DNA of 64,000 nt from Qipengyuania sp. S6317L1 (GTDB lineage Bacteria > Pseudomonadota > Alphaproteobacteria > Sphingomonadales > Sphingomonadaceae): contig NZ_JALKAJ010000004.1 of NCBI RefSeq assembly GCF_023015615.1, positions 474,348-538,347 of the forward strand, read 5' to 3'. Positions 1-9,086 of the stretch are shown here, one piece after another. The notes beneath the pieces were generated by a model. It had not been told where the DNA came from and searched no databases. It worked only from the letters and a program-made list of their open reading frames with translations. Every line of letters begins with the position of its first letter. Within the stretch, counting starts at the first letter, position 1. The position numbers and the translations under genes are program-made.

Positions 1-834
1 GATCGAGATGAAGTCGAACCGGTCGCGATCAAGCGGGGTGAAGTGATAGTCGACGAACGCTTCCTGCACGCCAAGGAAGTGGTCGAGCCGGTGGCTTTCT
101 TTTGACGGTTCCACAAACAGAACGCGCCGTTCCGGCACATCGACATAATTGACGTTGTAGGCAAGCGTCAGACGGTATTCGATGCTGGGCGGTTTATACG
201 CGGTTGAGCCCTTGAGCAGCGCCGCGCCCACAATGAAAGTCTGCGACAGAACGGTCGAGAAATCATCGCCGAACACATCGAGACGGTCCGGGTCCTCGGT
301 CGTCTGGATACCGACGGGGATCGGAAACGTGCGCGGCTCGTAAACGCTGTCGCTGATCGCGTTGAGGACGAAGAACCAGTCATCGCCCTTGATCGGCAGC
401 CACGGAACCTTGTCCGGGTTGATCGGACGGTCGCCCTTATAGGTGTTCTGGTTGTAAGGATCGAGCAGGCTTTCCTTGATCACCGGATTGCCGTCGATAT
501 CGGTCACATTGTCGATCAACCGCCAGCGATCGGGGATTGGCACCTGATCGGGCGAGAACGCCTGCGGCGGCGGCGCGCGCACGGCGCCGGGGTTTTCCTG
601 TGTGACTTTTTCAGGAAGCTCGGCGTTGAAACCGGGACGCTCGCGCCCTTCGATGATCTGGTTGTCGAGCTCGTCCGCCTCTTCCTTCGCCGTGGTATTC
701 AGCCCCGGCCCCGTAACGCTCTGATTGCGCTCAAGCTCCTGACCGGTCTCATCGGCAGAAGGCGCGGTTGCAGGCTCCTCGCCGGGGTTCGCCTGCATCA
801 GGATCATGAACGGAAGAAGCGGAGCGATGCCCAT
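1..834 (-). CDS. Putative outer-membrane protein (partial, C-terminus beyond window)
   Basis: An open frame starts at ATG 834 and runs off the left edge, giving 278 codons with no stop. The N-terminus has only a short hydrophobic stretch (MGIAPLLPFMILMQ), a weak signal peptide, followed by an acidic, proline-rich linker to about residue 100. After that come aromatic, alternating-pattern segments such as YRLTLAYNVNYVDV and EAFVDYHFTPL, which suggest outer-membrane beta strands. The start lies 3 nt after the stop of the heme-binding lipoprotein gene, so the two are probably co-transcribed and translationally coupled. I have seen similar proteins beside multiheme cytochromes, but I cannot name the family with certainty. 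The role as a barrel partner of the cytochrome is inference. Confidence 0.6.
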   Translation of the reverse strand, partial: MGIAPLLPFMILMQANPGEEPATAPSADETGQELERNQSVTGPGLNTTAKEEADELDNQIIEGRERPGFNAELPEKVTQENPGAVRAPPPQAFSPDQVPIPDRWRLIDNVTDIDGNPVIKESLLDPYNQNTYKGDRPINPDKVPWLPIKGDDWFFVLNAISDSVYEPRTFPIPVGIQTTEDPDRLDVFGDDFSTVLSQTFIVGAALLKGSTAYKPPSIEYRLTLAYNVNYVDVPERRVLFVEPSKESHRLDHFLGVQEAFVDYHFTPLDRDRFDFISI

Positions 835-837
835 GGC

Positions 838-2805
838 TCAAAGCCCCTCACACACGTTTTGCGACGGATCATCGAGGAATGGCGCGAACGGGCAATTGAT
901 ATAGCGCAGGCGAACCTGGCGGCTGCCCACCTGAACCACGATCCTGTCGGCGCGAATGTCATTGGGCGCATTGTTGATCGTGCCGGTGCGAACCCCCGCG
1001 TTGTGGAGCCCGAGAAAGCTGATCATGTCATCCTGATCGATCCCGTCGCCCGAAACACCGATCCCGCCGATAAGCTGATTGCCGCGATAGACGGGGACCG
1101 AGCCGGGGAAAATCTGGATACCGTTGCCAAGGCGCGGCGCACCGGCCGTTTGCGGAAGCTTGGTGCATCCGCGCGCCGTGTCACTCGGCGATGCGCCGGT
1201 CACAAAGGCGAGGTGCTCGGCCAGATTCTGCAACACCAGCGCAGACTGAAGCCCGGTGGAGAACGGGTTGAACTGTTCAATCGGGCGCGACAACGGCCCG
1301 TTGGGCGTGCCCACTTCGCCATCGGGGAAATATGGCCGCGCAAGGTTCCCGCCCGAACGATCCGCAAAGGCGAAAGTGCCCGTCAGCGCCGCCGGATCAT
1401 TCAGGAAATTGCGCACGCGCTGAACATATTGCGGCACTTCGAGATCGCCTGCGAGAAGCTCGTTCGCGGCGAAGGGTGCAGAAAAGAAGGTCGCGGTGCG
1501 CGCCTTTTGCAAGGACACGTCCGATCCAAAAATCGGCGCATCGGCAGAGCGCACGATGCCAAGGATTTGCCCGCGCGTATCAACAAGGCTCAGGGTCACT
1601 TGCGCCTGACTGTCCAGCGGCCTGCGGATTTGCGCGCGCGAACGGGCGATAACCTGAAAGGCCTCTTCGAGGATGGCGGTTGCCTCGGTCTGGGTTATCG
1701 GATTGCCGATATCCGCCCCGTCAGTGCCGCCTCTGATCGGGAAGCGGTTGGTGCCCGACCCGTCCGACATCACGAAGGCGCCGCCAAGCGAAAATTCCGT
1801 AGAAGTCGCCGGACGAATGCCCGAGGATTCCGCACCATAAGCTGTACCAGCGATAATCGCGCCCGCATTGTAGCCGGTGACCGGCGCCACAGTGCCCGCC
1901 GTCCCGGCAAAGCTTGCGCCCGCCACATTGGAAAGCGTGCCATAGGTCGCATCGGTATAGCGAAGGCTGGTGCCGTCTGCAGAAATGCGGTCCGCGCGGA
2001 TTTCGATCGGAGCCTCAAATCCCACCGTGCCGGCAAGTGCGATTTTTTCATCAACGTCATCGTCGACGTCGAGGATGTTGGGATCGAAGGTGTAATCGGG
2101 GTCAGCGGCAACGCCAATACCGCCGACGACCACGCCGTTCTTGTAAAGCGGGAAGCCGCCGGGGTCAGCCGACAGTCCCAATGGCGAACGCTTTGGCCCG
2201 ATCAGACCGTCGGACGCGCGCGCGCTGAAATCTGAACAGGGCAGCTGGCTGAATTGCACGCCGAAAAGCGGGCCGCTTTCAAGGCCAATGGTGGTGGGCG
2301 ATGGCGGGAAATGCTCCTGCACGATCTGCGAGGCAACACGGGTCGAAAACGCATTGCCCGCGCTCGACAGATAGGCGCCCGTAATTGCCTTGGCGATAGC
2401 GGCACCTGCCGCTGGCACGTCAAGGCCTTGGATATCGACGTCCTGACCATTGGGAGCGCCCGGAATAGCAACCGTCGCACGCGCGCCCGGCATGACGAAC
2501 ACGCCCAAAACATTGCCCACCCGGTCGGTGACAGCGATGGTCGCCGCATCCCCTTGCGACGTGGCCTGTGCTGCGGCCTGCGCGATGATCTGCTGAACCT
2601 CGGCGACGCTCAAGCTTTCCTGCGCGGGCGCTGCGAACAGGTCGCCGGGAGGTGCGGGCGTAGGCGTTGGCGCAGGGACCGGATTGCCGCCGGTGCCACC
2701 ACCTGCAGGCGTCGAACCACCCCCGCCGCCGCACGACAAAAGCGCAAGCGCCATAAGCGGCGCACCAAAGATTTTAGCGTTCAATGATTTCAATCCCCCC
2801 GCCAT
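838..2805 (-). CDS. Heme-binding lipoprotein with two GlcG/HbpS (DUF336) domains
   Basis: About 655 aa. The N-terminus is a lipoprotein signal ending in a lipobox (ALLSC), followed by a Gly-rich and Pro/Thr-rich linker, so the mature protein is probably a membrane-anchored lipoprotein. Two copies of the GlcG/HbpS fold are visible. The first starts near LSVAEVQQIIAQA with the typical VTDRVGNVLGVF strand. The second starts near ITQTEATAILEEAF with LVDTRGQILGIVR. Domains of this family bind heme in HbpS. The upstream in-frame TTG at 2811 is less likely than ATG 2805, which sits 2 nt after the stop of the cytochrome gene. The operon position between a multiheme cytochrome and a putative outer-membrane protein supports an envelope heme or redox role. 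Confidence 0.8.
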   Translation of the reverse strand: MAGGLKSLNAKIFGAPLMALALLSCGGGGGSTPAGGGTGGNPVPAPTPTPAPPGDLFAAPAQESLSVAEVQQIIAQAAAQATSQGDAATIAVTDRVGNVLGVFVMPGARATVAIPGAPNGQDVDIQGLDVPAAGAAIAKAITGAYLSSAGNAFSTRVASQIVQEHFPPSPTTIGLESGPLFGVQFSQLPCSDFSARASDGLIGPKRSPLGLSADPGGFPLYKNGVVVGGIGVAADPDYTFDPNILDVDDDVDEKIALAGTVGFEAPIEIRADRISADGTSLRYTDATYGTLSNVAGASFAGTAGTVAPVTGYNAGAIIAGTAYGAESSGIRPATSTEFSLGGAFVMSDGSGTNRFPIRGGTDGADIGNPITQTEATAILEEAFQVIARSRAQIRRPLDSQAQVTLSLVDTRGQILGIVRSADAPIFGSDVSLQKARTATFFSAPFAANELLAGDLEVPQYVQRVRNFLNDPAALTGTFAFADRSGGNLARPYFPDGEVGTPNGPLSRPIEQFNPFSTGLQSALVLQNLAEHLAFVTGASPSDTARGCTKLPQTAGAPRLGNGIQIFPGSVPVYRGNQLIGGIGVSGDGIDQDDMISFLGLHNAGVRTGTINNAPNDIRADRIVVQVGSRQVRLRYINCPFAPFLDDPSQNVCEGL

Positions 2806-2807
2806 TA

Positions 2808-4235
2808 TCAACGCAACCTTTTGATAGAGGCCAGCGCCGAGGCAAGCGCGGTGCGAAAATCGGCAGGATTATAGGAATTGGGCTCTTCCACCGCGGCATA
2901 AGCCTTGTTGATGCTCGACCGGATGCCCGCCGCCGCGCCCGGTGTCACGCGCCCGCTGGTCACAAGGCCGTTCAAAAGCGTATCGACCGCCATCACCGCC
3001 TGAACGCTGCCCGAATAATCGGTAAAGCGCGGGCGAAGCGCGTTGCTGCCGATAATGTCGATCACGTTGAACGCATCCGAATTGGCATAGGCGCGCTGTG
3101 ACAAGGCGTTGGAGAGCGCCCCTGCCCGCCGCGAAAGCTGCATGGCGGCCTCTCGCGGGGATGCGCCGCTGCCACCCAGAGCGCCGTGGAAATCGCGGCT
3201 CGCCTGTTTGAAGGCATCGGCCTGTCCCGGAACAAGAGCCCCCGCGACCGCAGTCAACATGATGATGCTCTCATCATTGAAAGGTGCGTTGCCGAACGGA
3301 ATTGGACGCCCCGGATTCTCTTCAAAGGTCAGCCGGCGCTGGTTCGAATCCTGAATCTCGCGGTGGCACGAATGGCAGTCGAAGAAGTAATACTGCGGGA
3401 AGACCCCTTCCATCGCATATTCGGGATTGGCGAAAAGGCCGGTCGCACGCTTCACCGCCTCTGCCTGACCCACCGCCCAGAACCGCACCGCGTTGGGCGC
3501 GCGTTTGCGGCGTTTGTAATCGGCATCGATATCGTGGTGCTGTTGCAGCGCGCTGAAAAGGTCGAGTTCGAACGAGACGCGCGGGTGGCCGGCCGCCATC
3601 ATTTCGTGGGTCACAAACTGTCCCGGCTTGGTCGAGCCATAGTGGCAATCCAGACAGACATTGGCGCGAACCTTGGGGTCGGAAAGCGGGATGAGGCCGT
3701 CCGCCACGTTCGAGGCATGGGTCGCGGGCACAGCATAGTGGCTCGACAGCCAGGCATCGCCCGCAGGCCCGTGGCAGCTTTCGCAGCCCACCCCGTCGGA
3801 CAGCTGGAACTTGGCGCCGCGCTCAACGCCCGGAATATAGGTTGCATGACACCCAAGGCAGTCCTTGGCCTGTGTCGCATTGCCGAGCCCGAGGCTGCGC
3901 GCAATCTGTTGACCCCGGCGCCCGGCCAGCACCGCATAGGCGCGGCTGTGCGCGCCGCTTGCCGAGGATGGTTCCTGCCAGGTGGCGATTTCGTCCTGAC
4001 GCACCACAGCGCCATTGCCCTCTGCACGGCCATGACAGGTCGAGCCGGCACACGACGCCACACCCTCAAGACTTGAGGCGATGGTGGTTGAAGTGGTGGA
4101 TGGAAGAGCCAGCAGCAGCCCGAACGCGGCGATAACACGCAAAACGGCGCCATCGAAGCGGCGCAGTGACCTTAGAAAATCGCCAATCGGCCCGGAAGCA
4201 ATTGCCCCAAAAATAGCTGGCCTAGAAACCGTCAT
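2808..4235 (-). CDS. Multiheme cytochrome c (c554-like)
   Basis: About 475 aa from ATG 4235, chosen because a strong ribosome site (GGGGGGAAGAG) lies directly upstream; the frame could extend 24 codons further, but without support. A hydrophobic N-terminal segment (VIAAFGLLLALPS) serves as signal or anchor. Four classical heme motifs are present: CLGCH, CESCH, CLDCH and CHSCH. A fifth site, CAGSTCH, has a C-x4-CH spacing. The spacing and sequence resemble the cytochrome c554 family. The C-terminal third lacks heme motifs and looks helical. It is the first gene of the operon with the HbpS-like lipoprotein and the putative outer-membrane protein. The electron donor and acceptor cannot be read from the sequence. 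Confidence 0.88.
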   Translation of the reverse strand: MTVSRPAIFGAIASGPIGDFLRSLRRFDGAVLRVIAAFGLLLALPSTTSTTIASSLEGVASCAGSTCHGRAEGNGAVVRQDEIATWQEPSSASGAHSRAYAVLAGRRGQQIARSLGLGNATQAKDCLGCHATYIPGVERGAKFQLSDGVGCESCHGPAGDAWLSSHYAVPATHASNVADGLIPLSDPKVRANVCLDCHYGSTKPGQFVTHEMMAAGHPRVSFELDLFSALQQHHDIDADYKRRKRAPNAVRFWAVGQAEAVKRATGLFANPEYAMEGVFPQYYFFDCHSCHREIQDSNQRRLTFEENPGRPIPFGNAPFNDESIIMLTAVAGALVPGQADAFKQASRDFHGALGGSGASPREAAMQLSRRAGALSNALSQRAYANSDAFNVIDIIGSNALRPRFTDYSGSVQAVMAVDTLLNGLVTSGRVTPGAAAGIRSSINKAYAAVEEPNSYNPADFRTALASALASIKRLR

Positions 4236-4535
4236 CTCTTCCCCCCTCGAGATGCTACACTTCTGCGTTTTTCTGGAAAAAGGCGCAAGGCCCGACGGGA
4301 CCGCCACCCGAACTTTCCAAAAAATTCTACCGTCGGCTTAGCCCGATACACCAAGCAAAGCTTGTAAAGTACCGACACTTCGCCTGACCCGTCTGAGCCC
4401 GCCCCAGATGGGCCTGATCCGTGGGGCCTAAAGTGTCCTTTTGGCCCTGTGATGATTGTTCCAAGCTTCGCAGGATGATGCAACCTTCAATTGCGGATAG
4501 CTGTCAAATTCGATCAAAAAAGTGACGCAGAACAC
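4236..4535. other. Intergenic region upstream of the cytochrome operon
   Basis: This 300-base stretch carries the 5' region of the cytochrome operon on the minus strand. I see no convincing reading frame and no clear sigma-70 box pair. The minus-strand Shine-Dalgarno for the cytochrome is at about 4236-4247. Confidence 0.5.
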
Positions 4536-4573
4536 AAAAAGGCCCCGAAACATGGGAGTTTCGAGGCCTTTTG
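4536..4573 (-). terminator. Rho-independent terminator of the acyl-CoA dehydrogenase operon
   Basis: On the minus strand, 27 nt past the stop at 4600, a stem of AAAAGGCC-TCGAAAC pairs with GTTTCG-GGGCCTTTT around a short loop. It is followed by a T-run (CCTTTTTG). Position and structure fit an intrinsic terminator of the upstream dehydrogenase pair. Confidence 0.85.
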
Positions 4574-4599
4574 ATGAAGTTGGTTCAGCGAACGGGCGT

Positions 4600-5736
4600 T
4601 TAGCCGCTCGCAAGCGCGATGTGGCGCTTCATGTGGTGGTCGATGTTGCCGAACTCGGAATCGAAGATCGTCAGGCGCTTGAAATAGTGCCCGATGGCGT
4701 ATTCATCGGTCATGCCGTTGCCGCCGTGGATCTGGATCGCTTCTTCGCCGATGTGATGCGCCGCCTGGCCCACACGGACCTTTGCAGCGGACACCGCCTG
4801 CTTGCGCTCACGCTCTTCTTTTTCGAGGCGCAGCGTTGCAAGATAGGTCATCGAGACCGAGCACTCATACTCGGTGTACATATCGACCATGCGGTGCTGG
4901 AGCACCTGGAAGCTGGCGATCGGAACGCCGAACTGCTTGCGCTGCTTGGCATATTCGAGCGTCATGGCGTGTGCGACCTTCATCGCGCCGCACGCTTCTG
5001 CGCATTGTGCGGCAATCGCTTCGTCGGTCACACGCTCGATCAGCGGGAAGGCATTGCCTTCTTCACCGATGAGGGCGTCTGCGGGAAGGCGCACATTCTC
5101 GAAATAGACTTCCGATGCGCGGCGCCCGTCGACGGTGGCATAATCGCGGGTGGTCACACCTTCGGCAGATTTGTCGACGATGAAGACGCTGATGCCTTGC
5201 TTGTCGGTTTGCTCGCCGCTGGTGCGGGCGGTGACGACAAGGTGGCTTGCCCAAGGCGCGCCGATGACGACCGCCTTGTGGCCGTTGAGAACGTAGTCGC
5301 CGCCGTCTTTCTTTGCCGAGGTTTCAAGATTGGCAAGGTCATAGCGTCCGCGTGGCTCTGCATAGGCGAAAGCGAAAACACGCTCGCCAGAAACGATGCC
5401 GCCGATGTGCTCTTCCTTTTGTGCCGCGGTGCCCGCGTGCTTCAAAAAGCCGCCTGCGCACACAACGGTGGGCACGTAAGGCTCTACCACGAGGCCTTTG
5501 CCGAACTCTTCCATGACAACCATGGAATCGATCGCGCCGCCGCCAAAGCCGCCGTCTTCCTCGCTAAAGCTCATGCCGAGGATGCCGAGCTCTGCCAGCT
5601 GGCTCCAGACCTCGCGGCTCCAGCCGGCGTCGGTTGCGATCAGTTGGCGGCGCTCTTCGGCACCGTATTGTTCGCGGACCATACGCGACAAACCATCGCG
5701 CACCATGTCCTGCTCTTCAGTGAAATTGAAGTCCAC
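4600..5736 (-). CDS. Acyl-CoA dehydrogenase (pimeloyl-CoA dehydrogenase small-subunit-like)
   Basis: 378 aa, the full length for the family. It begins MDFNFTEEQDMVRDGLSRMV, with the helical N-domain, a central beta domain (FAYAEPRGRYDLANLETSA, VVIGAPWASHLVV) and the C-terminal helical domain containing QIHGGNGMTDEYAIGHYFKR. The flavoenzyme would introduce a double bond in an acyl-CoA. It resembles the PimD-type subunit that pairs with a PimC-type large subunit, which is encoded 28 nt upstream. The substrate is not deducible; dicarboxyl, branched or sterol-side-chain acyl-CoAs are known for such pairs. Confidence 0.9.
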   Translation of the reverse strand: MDFNFTEEQDMVRDGLSRMVREQYGAEERRQLIATDAGWSREVWSQLAELGILGMSFSEEDGGFGGGAIDSMVVMEEFGKGLVVEPYVPTVVCAGGFLKHAGTAAQKEEHIGGIVSGERVFAFAYAEPRGRYDLANLETSAKKDGGDYVLNGHKAVVIGAPWASHLVVTARTSGEQTDKQGISVFIVDKSAEGVTTRDYATVDGRRASEVYFENVRLPADALIGEEGNAFPLIERVTDEAIAAQCAEACGAMKVAHAMTLEYAKQRKQFGVPIASFQVLQHRMVDMYTEYECSVSMTYLATLRLEKEERERKQAVSAAKVRVGQAAHHIGEEAIQIHGGNGMTDEYAIGHYFKRLTIFDSEFGNIDHHMKRHIALASG

Positions 5737-5764
5737 TTTGTGTTCCCTCCGGTGTCCTAACGCC

Positions 5765-6961
5765 TTAAAGGCCGAGGATCATTTTCGTGATGATATTGCG
5801 CTGGATTTCGTTCGATCCGCCATAGATCGAGGTCTTGCGCATATTGAAATAGGTCGCCGCCGAATGCTGGGCGTAGTCGGGACCGATCTGATACTCGTTC
5901 GAGCCGTGATCTGCGATGCTGCCGTACATTGGCGTGCCATAGGAGCCCACCGCTTCGAGCGTGAGTTCGGTCAGGCGCTGCTGGATTTCGGTGCCCTTGA
6001 TCTTGAGGATCGAGCTTTCAGGACCCGGACCCTTACCGGCCTGTTCGCCAGCGAGCGTGCGAAGTTCGGTGATTTCAAGCGCGGCGAGATCGATTTCGAG
6101 CTGGCTCACCTTGCGGGCAAAATCGAAATCTTCGATCAACGGCTTGCCCTCGAGGGTTTCCGCAGCTGCAATTTCGCGCAGCTTTTCAACGCCGCGCTTC
6201 GAACGGGCAACGCCTGCGATGCCTGAACGCTCGTGCGCGAGAAGGAACTTGGCATAGGTCCAGCCCTTGTTCTCTTCGCCCACAAGGTTTTCGACCGGCA
6301 CACGCACATCGGTGAGCCATGTTTCGTTGACCTCATAACCGCCGTCGATCAGCTTGATCGGCTTCACTTCAACGCCCGGCGTTTTCATGTCGACGAGGAT
6401 GAAGGAGATGCCTTCCTGCGGCTTGGCTGCGTCCGGGTCGGTGCGGCACAGGAAGAAGCCCCAGTCAGCGTGTTGTGCCAAAGTGGTCCAGGTCTTCTGA
6501 CCGTTGATCACATAGTGATCGCCATCGCGCACGGCAGTGGTCTTGAGGCTGGCAAGGTCGGACCCTGCGCCCGGCTCAGAATAGCCCTGACACCACCACT
6601 CTTCGCCCGAAAGAATACCGGGGAGGTGCTGTTTCTTCTGCTCTTCATTGCCGAAGGTGTAGATCACCGGGCCGACCATGGAGACGCCGAAAGGAAGCGG
6701 CATGAAGGTGCCGACGCGCGCGTTTTCTTCGGACCAGATATAACGCTGTGTCGCGTCCCAGCCGGTGCCGCCGTATTCAACCGGCCATGCAGGAGCAGAC
6801 CAGCCTTTCTTGCCGAGGATCTTGTGCCACGCGGTCATGTCTTCAGGCGACATGTCTTCGCGGTTGCCCATGCCCTCAAGGTGCTTTGGGTGGTTTTCTT
6901 CGATGAAGGCGCGCACTTCTTCGCGGAAGGCGTTTTCTTCGGGCGTGAATTCGAGGTTCAT
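5765..6961 (-). CDS. Acyl-CoA dehydrogenase (pimeloyl-CoA dehydrogenase large-subunit-like)
   Basis: 398 aa with the canonical start MNLEFTPEENAFREEVRAF. FAD and substrate-binding motifs are visible: GYSEPGAGSDLASLKTTA and YVINGQKTWTT. The C-terminal IYGGSNEIQRN carries Gly where classical short and medium-chain enzymes have the catalytic Glu (IYEGTNEIQ). This is usual for one class of heteromeric dehydrogenases. It is the first gene of a two-gene operon with the smaller subunit, ending in the terminator at 4536-4573. A heterotetramer is likely but inferred. Confidence 0.9.
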   Translation of the reverse strand: MNLEFTPEENAFREEVRAFIEENHPKHLEGMGNREDMSPEDMTAWHKILGKKGWSAPAWPVEYGGTGWDATQRYIWSEENARVGTFMPLPFGVSMVGPVIYTFGNEEQKKQHLPGILSGEEWWCQGYSEPGAGSDLASLKTTAVRDGDHYVINGQKTWTTLAQHADWGFFLCRTDPDAAKPQEGISFILVDMKTPGVEVKPIKLIDGGYEVNETWLTDVRVPVENLVGEENKGWTYAKFLLAHERSGIAGVARSKRGVEKLREIAAAETLEGKPLIEDFDFARKVSQLEIDLAALEITELRTLAGEQAGKGPGPESSILKIKGTEIQQRLTELTLEAVGSYGTPMYGSIADHGSNEYQIGPDYAQHSAATYFNMRKTSIYGGSNEIQRNIITKMILGL

Positions 6962-7242
6962 GCTCTCTCTCCGATTGATCTGGTTGCCGCCCTCCTGCCA
7001 TACCTTACGTAAACGTCAAGGGCTGTTTCATCGCATTTCGGGCGCGAAATATTCGCACCAAAGCAACGGTGCGCCGGCAGCTTTGGATGCACGTTATCAC
7101 ACGATGCCCAAAGCCGTAAGGGAAGCCGCCATACCGCATCCTCTGAAGCACGGGACCAAGCGGGCGCGTGAAAAAATTTTTCGCGCTCGCCATGCGGCCC
7201 TTCCGAGCGATTGTTCCGGTCCGCAGCAGGACGCTTGTCGAA

Positions 7243-8472
7243 TCAGGCAAACCCGCCAAGTGCGTAAATCACGCTGACGATTGCGGCGCTGGTGAAATTG
7301 GACAGCGTGCCTGCGAGAAGCGATTTCATGCCGAGCGCGGAAATCTCGCCCTTGCGCTCCGGCACGGCTGCGCCAAGCCCCGCGATGAGGATCGCAAGCC
7401 CTGCGAAATTGGCAAATCCGCACATGGCGATGGTCAGCACCACTTGCCCCTGAACGCTGAAGCTTTCGGCATTGGGGGCAAAATTTGCATAAGCGAGAAA
7501 TTCGTTGAGCACGATTTTCTGGCCCAGATAAACGCCCGCCTGCGCCGCTTCTTCCCAAGGAACGCCGATGATGTAGGAGACAGGGGCAAAGAGATAGCCG
7601 ACAAGCAGCTCCAGGCTCAGCTCTGGCCAGCCGACGAGGCCGCCGATCCCGCCAAGGATGCCGTTGAGCAGGGCGATACCGGCAACAAAACCGATCAGAA
7701 CCGCAATCACGCTGAGCATGATCTGCATCCCCAGGGTCGCGCCATCGGTTGCCGCCTCGATCAGGGTCGATGCGTCCGAAAGGCTCGCAGGGTTGGTGTT
7801 ATCGCCTTCCTCAAGGTCGAAGGCCTCGCCCGTTTCAGGGACGAGCAACCGCCCGAACAACAGCCCGCCCGCCGGCGCCATGAAAGCAGCGGTCAGCAGC
7901 AGGTCGGAGCGGATACCGAGCGCGGAATAGGCAACCAGTACGGTGCCCGCGACGCTGGAGAGGCCGAGCGACATCATCACGAACAATTGCGCGCGCGAGA
8001 TTTTCTTCAAATAGGGCAGGATGGTGAGCGGGCTTTCGGCCATGCCGACAAAGATATTGGCCGCCGCACAGGTCGATTCCAAACGCGAAGCGCCCGTGAT
8101 AAACCGCAAAGCCCCGCCGATGATGCGGATCACCCATGTCATCACGCCAATGTGGAACAGCACGCTCATCATGGTCGCGATGAAGATGATGATGGGCAAG
8201 ACCTGCACTGCGAGGATCAACCCTTCGCCCGGGTTCGCGAGCGAGCCGAAGACAAAGCCAATGCCGGCGTTGGCATAGGAGATCGCCTCGACAACGCCGC
8301 TGGATAGGGTTTGCAGGATGGCCTGACCCACAGGCGTCACTAGCGCGAGGATAGCCACCGCGATCTGCAAGCCCAGCGCGCGACCTGCGTTCACATAGTG
8401 GATGGCGCCGCGTGCTTCGGAGAAGAGAACCCCAAGCGCCAGCATCACGGCAATTCCAACAAGACCAATCAG
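7243..8472 (-). CDS. Concentrative nucleoside transporter (CNT/NupC family)
   Basis: About 409 aa, mostly hydrophobic, with CNT signatures: the gate region SRLESTCAAANIFVGMAESP, a NIFVGMAE-type motif, and the second-half CGFANFAG. It imports nucleosides with Na+ or H+. The first GTG and ATG lie at 8448 and 8445, but both are far from any ribosome site. A strong AGGAGAAG at 8477-8484 lies 7 nt before an in-frame CTG at 8472. Starting there restores the usual family N-terminus (LIGLVGIAVMLALGVLFSE), so initiation at CTG is my choice. The gene stands alone; no purine salvage partners are adjacent. Confidence 0.88.
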   Translation of the reverse strand: MIGLVGIAVMLALGVLFSEARGAIHYVNAGRALGLQIAVAILALVTPVGQAILQTLSSGVVEAISYANAGIGFVFGSLANPGEGLILAVQVLPIIIFIATMMSVLFHIGVMTWVIRIIGGALRFITGASRLESTCAAANIFVGMAESPLTILPYLKKISRAQLFVMMSLGLSSVAGTVLVAYSALGIRSDLLLTAAFMAPAGGLLFGRLLVPETGEAFDLEEGDNTNPASLSDASTLIEAATDGATLGMQIMLSVIAVLIGFVAGIALLNGILGGIGGLVGWPELSLELLVGYLFAPVSYIIGVPWEEAAQAGVYLGQKIVLNEFLAYANFAPNAESFSVQGQVVLTIAMCGFANFAGLAILIAGLGAAVPERKGEISALGMKSLLAGTLSNFTSAAIVSVIYALGGFA

Positions 8473-8597
8473 CGAACTTCTCCTTCGGGCGCAGTCGCGG
8501 ATGCTCTAACGGCGAATTTTCCAACTTTGCAAGCCAGCGGCAAAACGATTGTAGGGACAAAATGACGCAAAGGCGCCCCGCGCATGTCCAGCTTGCG

Positions 8598-9086
8598 CTA
8601 GCGCAGCACCGCGCTCTTGGCGCTGTCGCCGCCACGAAACACCAGTGTTTCCGGCGATGTCCCGCCCCCGACGTTGACGCTATTCACCTGCCTTAGCCAG
8701 ATATCGGTGAGGACCTGCGCATTGATGGTAAGTCTTGCGCCCACCCCCGGCGATGCGCCTTCCTGAAAAACGAGCAGGCTGGCACCTTTAACCTCGGTAC
8801 CGAGCAGGGTCAGCTCAAGCGGCTCACCATCTGCTGCGATCGCAAACCGTTCCACCGCATAGCGCGCAAAGGCCCGCCTGCTTTCAATGTCACCCAGAAG
8901 GTCGGCTGCCTTCATCCCCTGGTGACGAAGCGCGTGTTCGGCATCGTGCAAGGGGATGGTGTGCACCACTTCGATCTGCCCGGTGCGCGGGTTATGTTCG
9001 ACAGTGGTGATCGCCGCCTTTTGCTGGTGCGCAGCCGCCGGAACAGCGAGTGCCAGCATCAATAGAGTGACGATCCAGCGCAGCAT
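8598..9086 (-). CDS. DUF6702-like secreted protein
   Basis: 162 aa with a clean signal peptide (WIVTLLMLALAVPAAAHQ). The mature part has beta-rich segments, TTVEHNPRTGQIEVVHTIPL and a conserved-looking IWLRQVNSVNV. It matches the small periplasmic DUF6702 family as I know it, whose members are often encoded beside M1-family peptidases, as here. Its ATG overlaps the peptidase stop in a TAATG junction, so the two are translationally coupled. The biochemical role is unknown. Confidence 0.75.
   Translation of the reverse strand: MLRWIVTLLMLALAVPAAAHQQKAAITTVEHNPRTGQIEVVHTIPLHDAEHALRHQGMKAADLLGDIESRRAFARYAVERFAIAADGEPLELTLLGTEVKGASLLVFQEGASPGVGARLTINAQVLTDIWLRQVNSVNVGGGTSPETLVFRGGDSAKSAVLR

Noticed and set aside
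859..2235. A 458-codon plus-strand frame opposite the heme-binding lipoprotein
   Set aside because: Arg/His/Ala-rich shadow product with no domain; the minus strand has a signal peptide and two GlcG/HbpS domains.
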